64,000 bases of DNA from Granulicella sp. (GTDB lineage: Bacteria; Acidobacteriota; Terriglobia; Terriglobales; Acidobacteriaceae). Every line of letters begins with the position of its first letter. The first letter of the stretch is position 1. Positions 56,040 through 64,000 of this stretch are shown one piece after another. Under the pieces are notes generated by a model. The model ran no database searches. It was not told the DNA's origin and saw nothing but the letters and a program-made list of their open reading frames with translations. The translations under genes and the position numbers were made by a program. The DNA lies in the NCBI GenBank assembly GCA_025357875.1, contig JANYLK010000211.1:1-64000 (forward strand). Reading direction: 5' to 3'.

Positions 56040-57422
56040 ATGCGTCAGCCAAAGAAAATACGTCTAAAGAATTTCGGCCTTTACATATCCCTTAGTTTGT
56101 ATCTCCTTTTTCGTTGGGGGCAACCTGCTGCCGCTGGCCAGTCCCCTCTGACGCTGCGGCAGGCCATTGATCATGCCTTGAAGCAAAGTCCCCAGGCTGC
56201 TATCGCTCGCGCAGACAATCAGGAAGCTACATCGGCGGCGGCAATCGCCCGCAGTCAATTGCTACCCCACCTCAGCTTCACGGAAGACATCTCCCGTGGA
56301 GATGACCCCGTCTATGCCTTCGGTACCCGTCTGCGGCAAGGACAGTTCACGCAAGCTGACTTTGCTCTGGATGCGTTGAATCATCCCCCGTCAATCGGTA
56401 ACTTCTCAACCCGCTTCTCCGGTTCCTGGACTGCATTTGATTGCTTCAAAACAAAGAGGGAGATTCGCACTGCCGATCTATTGCGAGAAAGCGCATCATT
56501 GTCCGCGAAGGCCGTGGACCAGCAGATCGTGCTTCACGTTGTCGAGGCGTACCAGTCTGTGCTCTACGCACAGCGTGCGATTGACGTTGCACAGCATGAA
56601 CAAGAGACCGCATCGGCGCTACTGACTTCGGCGCAGGCGCACGTCAAGGCTGGTCTTGCGGTGGAGTCGGATCAAATGTCAGCCGAGGTCAATGTGGCCT
56701 CACGCATGCAGGATCTGATTGCAGCGCAGGGAGAGCTGGAGTTGGCATGGGCGCAGTTGCGTGAGGCTATGGGCGTTCCGGACCTCAAAGCATCCGAGCT
56801 GAAGCCGATCGAGCCCCATACATTCCCCCAACTACTGCTCGAAGAGGAGATTGCGACCGCCGCAAAGACTCGTCCCGACCTGACGGCCCTGGCACAGACG
56901 CAATCCGCCCAGGCTTCCGCGGTTGGCGCGGCAAAGTCGAGCTTTGGCCCGAGTGTGAACGCCTACGGAAACTGGGAAGAGGACCAGCGATCGCTGGGCA
57001 GCTCAGGAGGAAACAATTGGGTGGCTGGCGTTCAGGTCAGCATCGACATTCTGCCGGTACGCAAACGCGCCCAGTTTGCACAGGCGACCGCCGCAAAACA
57101 AAAGATCGACGCTCAACTTTCTGCCTCGCAACAGCATGTGCGGCTGGAAGTAAGCCAGGCGCACATTCACCGCAAGACGGCAGAACTTTCGCTTACGACC
57201 GCGCGAGCTGCGATGGATCAATCAGCCGAGGGTCTGCGCATCATCAAGAACCGTTACGGTGCGGGACTTGCCACCATCACTGATCTGCTGCGGGCTGAAG
57301 ATGCAGAGAGACAGAGCCACTCCAGCTATTGGCATGCCGTGTACGGAAATGCCATGGCCTATGCGCAACTGCTTTACGCAACAGGGACACTGACTCCCGC
57401 TGCGGCGGAGGATTTGCAATGA
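56040..57422 (+). CDS. TolC-family outer-membrane efflux channel
   Basis: 460 residues. N-terminal hydrophobic signal (FGLYISLSLYLLFRW), then paired OEP repeats: SPLTLRQAIDHALKQSPQAAIARADNQEA, coiled-coil helices, and a second repeat with QLLLEEEIATAAKTRPDLTALAQ and GAGLATITDLLRAEDAERQ. TolC-like trimers form a channel through the outer membrane for RND pumps. Its stop overlaps the adaptor start by 3 bp (ATGA). No ribosome site is obvious. Confidence 0.9.
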   Translation: MRQPKKIRLKNFGLYISLSLYLLFRWGQPAAAGQSPLTLRQAIDHALKQSPQAAIARADNQEATSAAAIARSQLLPHLSFTEDISRGDDPVYAFGTRLRQGQFTQADFALDALNHPPSIGNFSTRFSGSWTAFDCFKTKREIRTADLLRESASLSAKAVDQQIVLHVVEAYQSVLYAQRAIDVAQHEQETASALLTSAQAHVKAGLAVESDQMSAEVNVASRMQDLIAAQGELELAWAQLREAMGVPDLKASELKPIEPHTFPQLLLEEEIATAAKTRPDLTALAQTQSAQASAVGAAKSSFGPSVNAYGNWEEDQRSLGSSGGNNWVAGVQVSIDILPVRKRAQFAQATAAKQKIDAQLSASQQHVRLEVSQAHIHRKTAELSLTTARAAMDQSAEGLRIIKNRYGAGLATITDLLRAEDAERQSHSSYWHAVYGNAMAYAQLLYATGTLTPAAAEDLQ

Positions 57423-58527
57423 AGATCGTGCTATCGGGTTATTTATTTGCAATTTCCGCAGGGATGATGGCTGGTTGTCATGGCGGCGAAGCAGTTTCGC
57501 CCGCTGTGGTTGAAACCATGCAGGCGCGGGTCGTCGAGAGTAAGCAGCAGGAACTCCCCCTGAACATTCGTTCCACGGGAACCATTCATGCCCGGCAAAC
57601 GGCGATCGTGTCGGCGCAGGTTGTAGGGCGAATTCAGCAGGTCCCGGTGCGCGAGGGAGACCTGGTACGCGCCGGACAAACTCTGGTTGTGATTGACGGT
57701 GCTGCCGAACGGGCCTCGGTGGACCAGGCACAGGCAGGGGTGAAGGCCGCACAAAGCCAGCAAGCTGCTGCACAGACGGATGCGAAGCTGGCGGCCAGCA
57801 CACTGGAACGCTACCGGCAACTGGAGGCGCAGAAGAGCGTAAGTCCGCAGGAGATGGATGAGGTCACACAGCGGGCGGCCGCCGCGAATGCCAGGCTTGA
57901 GGCAGTCGGCTCGCAGACCGACGCAGCGCGGGCCCAAGTAGCGGGCGCACATACATTGCTTGGCTACACTCGTCTGGTTGCGCCATTTGGCGGTGTGGTT
58001 ACTGCGCGTATGGCCGATCCGGGGACGATGGCCTCGCCGGGCGTGCCTCTGTTGCAGGTGGATCAGGCGGGAGCATTGCAACTGCAAGCCACGGTGGATG
58101 AGTCGGCGATCGCCACAGTCCGCAAGGGGATGAAGGTTCAGGTTGCGATCGATGGAGCGTCCTCCGCTGATCTTACGGGAACTGTGGCCGAGATCGACCC
58201 AGCAGCCGACCCCGGCAGCCATAGCTTTACTGTCAAGATTGACCTTCCTTCTTCAATCCATACGCGAGCCGGCATGTACGGAACGGCGGCGTTTGCTAAC
58301 GGCGTCCGCCAGGCGATTGTTATTCCCCGTTCCGCTGTTGTTCTTCGCGGCTCTCTGGCATGTGTGTATGTCCTCGACGCCCAGGGAATTGCTCAGCTCC
58401 GTTACCTCACGCTGGGCGCAACACAAGGCAATCTCGTGGAAGTTCTGTCGGGCATATCCGCTGGCGAGAAGCTCGTGGACGATCCCTCCGACCGTGACCT
58501 CGCCGGCAAGCGCATCGAGGTATTGCG

Positions 58528-58531
<4 letters not shown>
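57419..58531 (+). CDS. RND efflux periplasmic adaptor (membrane-fusion protein)
   Basis: 370 residues from ATG 57419; the N-terminus has a lipoprotein-like signal (LFAISAGMMAGCHGG, lipobox Cys near residue 20). Typical adaptor layout: HlyD/biotinyl-lipoyl half-motifs IHARQTAIVSAQVVGRIQQ and VREGDLVRAGQTLVVID, a coiled-coil hairpin (about 90-165), the second lipoyl half (TRLVAPFGGVVTARMADPG), and a beta-barrel ending IVIPRSAVVLRGSLACVYVL. Overlaps TolC upstream and the RND pump downstream (ATGA each). Confidence 0.92.
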
Positions 58532-61769
<3,238 letters not shown>

Positions 61770-61773
<4 letters not shown>

Positions 61774-61979
61774 CAGTAGAACGCGGTGTGCGCCTGATGG
61801 CAGGCGTGATAGTGCTGGTGTCGGCTGTGCTGGCACATTATGTATCGTCCTATTGGCTGTGGCTGGCGGTATTTGTCGGACTCAACCTGTTGCAGTCGGC
61901 CTTTACAAACTGGTGCCCGGCGATGGCAATCTTCCGTGCGATGGGTCTGAAGAGTTCCAACTGCTGCGGGCCCCGGTGA
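61770..61979 (+). CDS. DUF2892 (YgaP-type) small membrane protein
   Basis: 69 residues from ATG 61770, overlapping the pump stop by 4 bp, with AAGGAG 7 nt upstream. Two membrane helices and the family end motif FTNWCPAMAIFRAMGLKSS. DUF2892 domains form the membrane part of YgaP-type rhodaneses and occur alone beside sulfur-metabolism genes. Coupling to an RND pump here suggests a role with it, unproven. Confidence 0.85.
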
Positions 61980-61998
61980 GAAGGGGAAACGAAAGAAT

Positions 61999-62271
61999 AT
62001 GACTGTTCGAAAAGCTTCGATCAATGCTCTCCGAAATCATGGCGATCAGCTTAAAGATGAGGTCTATCGCCAGATGTTTCGCCTGGAGGCAAATCGGCGA
62101 GGCGCTGACTTAGACCTTGCAATGGCATTACTGCGCGGATGGCTATCGTTATCCACCGAGCCCGAAGTATCCAAATTGCGTGAGTGGCTAACGAAGATCA
62201 GCCCACTCTGTCTGCGTATGATCGAACTGAAGCAGCAGGCGAGCGACGCTGGTCAGCAGTGTATCCAGTAA
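61999..62271 (+). CDS. Small hypothetical protein
   Basis: 90 residues, 19 bp after the DUF2892 gene, with GAAAG just before ATG 61999. All-helical, charged, no signal: LKDEVYRQMFRLEANRRGADL, MALLRGWLSLSTEPEVSKLREWL. Not recognised. Position suggests the tail of the pump operon or a product linked to the sigma-factor gene that follows. Confidence 0.5.
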   Translation: MTVRKASINALRNHGDQLKDEVYRQMFRLEANRRGADLDLAMALLRGWLSLSTEPEVSKLREWLTKISPLCLRMIELKQQASDAGQQCIQ

Positions 62272-62314
62272 GTGGCCGAAGAATATACTTGGCTTGTTTG
62301 TGAGAACTCGATCG

Positions 62315-63238
62315 ATGCGACCTGAACTGATCCAAGCTGCCGATCTCCTGCGCCTCAACACTCCCGAAGCCGTCGAAGAGGCCATGGGCTTGCTGCAGCA
62401 CACGGTCTATTCCTTCAGTATGAAGGTCTGCGGGCATCCGGAAGACGCGGAAGATACGATGCAGGAAGTGCTCTATCGATCGGTCGGACACCTCGCCACG
62501 ATCCATGGACCCCAAGCTCTTGCGGTGTGGCTGTATACGGTCACCAGAAACCGTTGTTGGCGCATGCGTCGTAAAGGCGCTTCTGCTCCAAAGCATATGC
62601 TGTCGCTGGATGACTTGATGCCGGACGAAGCGGAGATGGGGCGACTATTGCAGGATGCTGCCGAGAGCCCTGAAAGCCATCTCCTCCACGCCGAGCAGCA
62701 CCACCTGCTCCATCAGGCGGTCTTGCGAATCCCCGCCCAATTGCGTATTGTCCTTGTACTCCACGACATGGAAGAACTGAAGACCGAACAAGTCGCGCAG
62801 ATTCTTGGCCTGCAGCAAGGCACAGTAAGAGTTCGCCTCCATCGGGCGCGCTTGTTCGTCCGTAAAGAGATGAGCAAGATGCTGGATGACACGTCCCAAA
62901 ATTTGGATAAAGGCGTGCCCGCTGGGAAGAAGTCCAGGAGTATCCGGGCGAAAGACGGGCAGCGCCCCACCGAATGTCGCAAATTGTTTTCCAACCTCTC
63001 GGAATATTTAGATAACCGAGTTGAACCTGCTACTTGCGAGGAGATGCGAGAGCATATTGAGGCGTGTCCGGCTTGCGTTGCATTCCTCCGCGACCTGCGT
63101 GCCGCCATCGACCGATGCCGCTCACTGGAGATTCCGTGTGACGCTGCTGTTGCGCCCCGTTTGCGATCCATCCTCACCCAGGAATACCTGCGCCTACTAG
63201 GAATGCCAGGCACAGGGAAAATATCTGCCTTGATGTAA
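62315..63238 (+). CDS. ECF sigma factor fused to a C-terminal zinc-finger anti-sigma-like domain
   Basis: 307 residues from ATG 62315 (the frame extends a few codons upstream). Sigma region 2 covers about residues 22-90 (TVYSFSMKVCGHPEDAEDTMQEVLY, VWLYTVTRNRCWRMRR) and region 4 about 130-180 (LRIVLVLHDMEELKTEQVAQIL, GLQQGTVRVRLHRARLFV). After a basic linker comes a zinc-finger element TCEEMREHIEACPACVAFL (C-x5-H-x3-C-x2-C), the motif of ZAS anti-sigma factors. Such fusions can self-regulate; the inducing signal is unknown. It follows the pump operon on the same strand. Confidence 0.82.
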   Translation: MRPELIQAADLLRLNTPEAVEEAMGLLQHTVYSFSMKVCGHPEDAEDTMQEVLYRSVGHLATIHGPQALAVWLYTVTRNRCWRMRRKGASAPKHMLSLDDLMPDEAEMGRLLQDAAESPESHLLHAEQHHLLHQAVLRIPAQLRIVLVLHDMEELKTEQVAQILGLQQGTVRVRLHRARLFVRKEMSKMLDDTSQNLDKGVPAGKKSRSIRAKDGQRPTECRKLFSNLSEYLDNRVEPATCEEMREHIEACPACVAFLRDLRAAIDRCRSLEIPCDAAVAPRLRSILTQEYLRLLGMPGTGKISALM

Positions 63239-63910
63239 CGAATCGACTACCGCGTCTTTATTCCTATAAAGGGTAAAGACCATTATGGAAGTCAAAATTA
63301 CGAGGCTCGATCATGCGAAGTTTGCCGTCAAGCGACGATCGCACACAATTATTTGCGATCGGCCGGCGACATCATTCGCTGGTAAATGTCTTCAGCACGA
63401 AGTTGCTGTACTCGATCTTCAAAGCTGGTACCCCCCCCAAAAAAAGTCCTAGAGTCTTCGAAAGAGGAGTGTTAAGTCCGGACTTGATAGGTGCAATTGG
63501 AAATGCTTGGCCTGCTGCCGGAGTATTTTATACATGGTTAGCATAGCCCCCTTGTCAAGTTACTCCACCTGATTTGAAGGGGGTAGAGTGGGTGGTGAGC
63601 AACGGCTGTGCGTAGCCGTGCTTCTGGTGTTCGGTTGCGAAGTGGGACGGGCGGCTCTGGACTTCTTCGTATCACAAACTCAGGGAGTTGAGTCTGCTAT
63701 GGAACTGACCCGTCGCCGTGGATTTGCGCTCTTTCTGTCACTAACCGAAAACCACAAAGTCACTTGTGCGGGGCAGAAGCCAGCGGCCCAGTATCGGAAT
63801 TACATTGAAGGCAATGATGGCGTAGCGGCGAATGTCTGTCGGCAACTACTGGTTGCGGAAGGGCCGGACTTGGGTGTCCGGCCCCGGGGTAGTACACGAG
63901 GTGTCTGTGC
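63239..63910. other. Long intergenic stretch
   Basis: No gene supported. A C8-A7 tract lies at 63431-63445 and an inverted repeat CCCCCTT ... AAGGGGG at 63547-63583. An open frame at 63588-63974 lacks family similarity and overlaps the dehydrogenase end on the other strand, so I left it out. Confidence 0.4.
63861..63884 (-). terminator. Hairpin 3' of the alcohol dehydrogenase
   Basis: Perfect 9-bp stem GGGCCGGAC/GTCCGGCCC with a 6-nt loop, 27 bp after the dehydrogenase stop. The following run is only weakly T-rich on the minus strand, so it is a moderate terminator candidate. Confidence 0.5.
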
Positions 63911-64000
63911 TTATGCGGCGGGGCGGAGGATGACCTTGGTCCAGCCTTCGTCCCGGTTATCGAAGTGCTTGTAGGCGTCGGGCGCCTCGGCAAGAGGAAT
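63911..64000 (-). CDS. C-terminal end of a zinc-type alcohol dehydrogenase family protein (5' part beyond window)
   Basis: Twenty-nine residues before TAA at 63911 read IPLAEAPDAYKHFDNRDEGW then TKVILRPAA. The LxxAPxAYxxFDxRxxGxxKVxLxP pattern is the standard C-terminus of zinc-dependent medium-chain alcohol/formaldehyde dehydrogenases. Catalytic parts lie outside the window. Confidence 0.7.
   Translation of the reverse strand: MPLAEAPDAYKHFDNRDEGWTKVILRPAA

Noticed and set aside
63431-63445. C8-A7 homopolymer tract as a phase-variation switch
   Set aside because: It does not lie in or directly before a supportable gene.
63588-63974. 128-codon + strand open frame near the right edge
   Set aside because: No similarity or good start, and its end is antisense to the conserved dehydrogenase C-terminus.

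Overview
This looks like a chromosomal segment from a GC-rich soil bacterium of the Acidobacteriota (Terriglobia / Acidobacteriaceae type). The assignment is inferred from gene content: an Oar-like TonB receptor with an N-terminal carboxypeptidase-regulatory domain, a GTP-dependent PEPCK, a PEP-CTERM protein, secreted bacterial caspases and many small secreted proteins. No rRNA, tRNA, CRISPR array, integrase or complete insertion sequence was seen.

Layout. 1-2136: 5' part of a TonB-dependent receptor (runs off the left edge). 2267-4016: a YeiH-family transporter preceded by a 47-residue membrane peptide, a cysteine-rich leader peptide and a terminator, plus a candidate small structured RNA. 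4085-5938: pckG. 6109-12605: a two-domain SGNH esterase, a wrecked amino-acid permease, small secreted proteins, a CADD-like diiron enzyme and a TetR relic. 12611-17830: phosphoglucomutase and a large collagen-like surface protein. 17899-28076: housekeeping genes (SpoU methyltransferase, RarA, DsbD, CoA-binding protein, DinB, prfB with its programmed frameshift, Nei-type glycosylase, oxidoreductase), with two families of short interspersed repeats, some of them inside the glycosylase reading frame. 28210-33105: giant Lhr helicase.

33115-37113 is a cheA-cheW-cheY-cheR cluster in decay: cheA is frameshifted by a 19-bp tandem duplication and cheR carries two in-frame stops. 37222-42454: membrane protein and nucleoside salvage (cytidine deaminase, pyrimidine-nucleoside phosphorylase, concentrative nucleoside transporter). 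42629-51411: an island of two exported caspase-family (C14) proteins, an M48 metalloprotease coupled to an exported partner, a Tat-signal protein and a three-repeat secreted protein. 51644-53322: ABC-2 transporter. 53625-55984: debris of a sulfur-relay operon (sigma-54 regulator, DUF1641, TusE/DsrC, rhodanese-like), in which only a DsrE-like gene survives. 56040-63238: a tightly overlapping TolC / adaptor / RND pump / DUF2892 operon, then an ECF sigma factor fused to a zinc-finger anti-sigma-like tail. The right edge holds the C-terminal end of a zinc-type alcohol dehydrogenase.

Two things stand out: a probable cysteine-sensing transcription attenuator in front of the YeiH-type transporter (leaderless Cys-rich peptide, mutually exclusive hairpins), and the caspase/M48 island as a possible envelope proteolysis system. 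The window also shows unusually frequent gene decay (permease, TetR, cheA, cheR, sigma-54 regulator, DUF1641, TusE).
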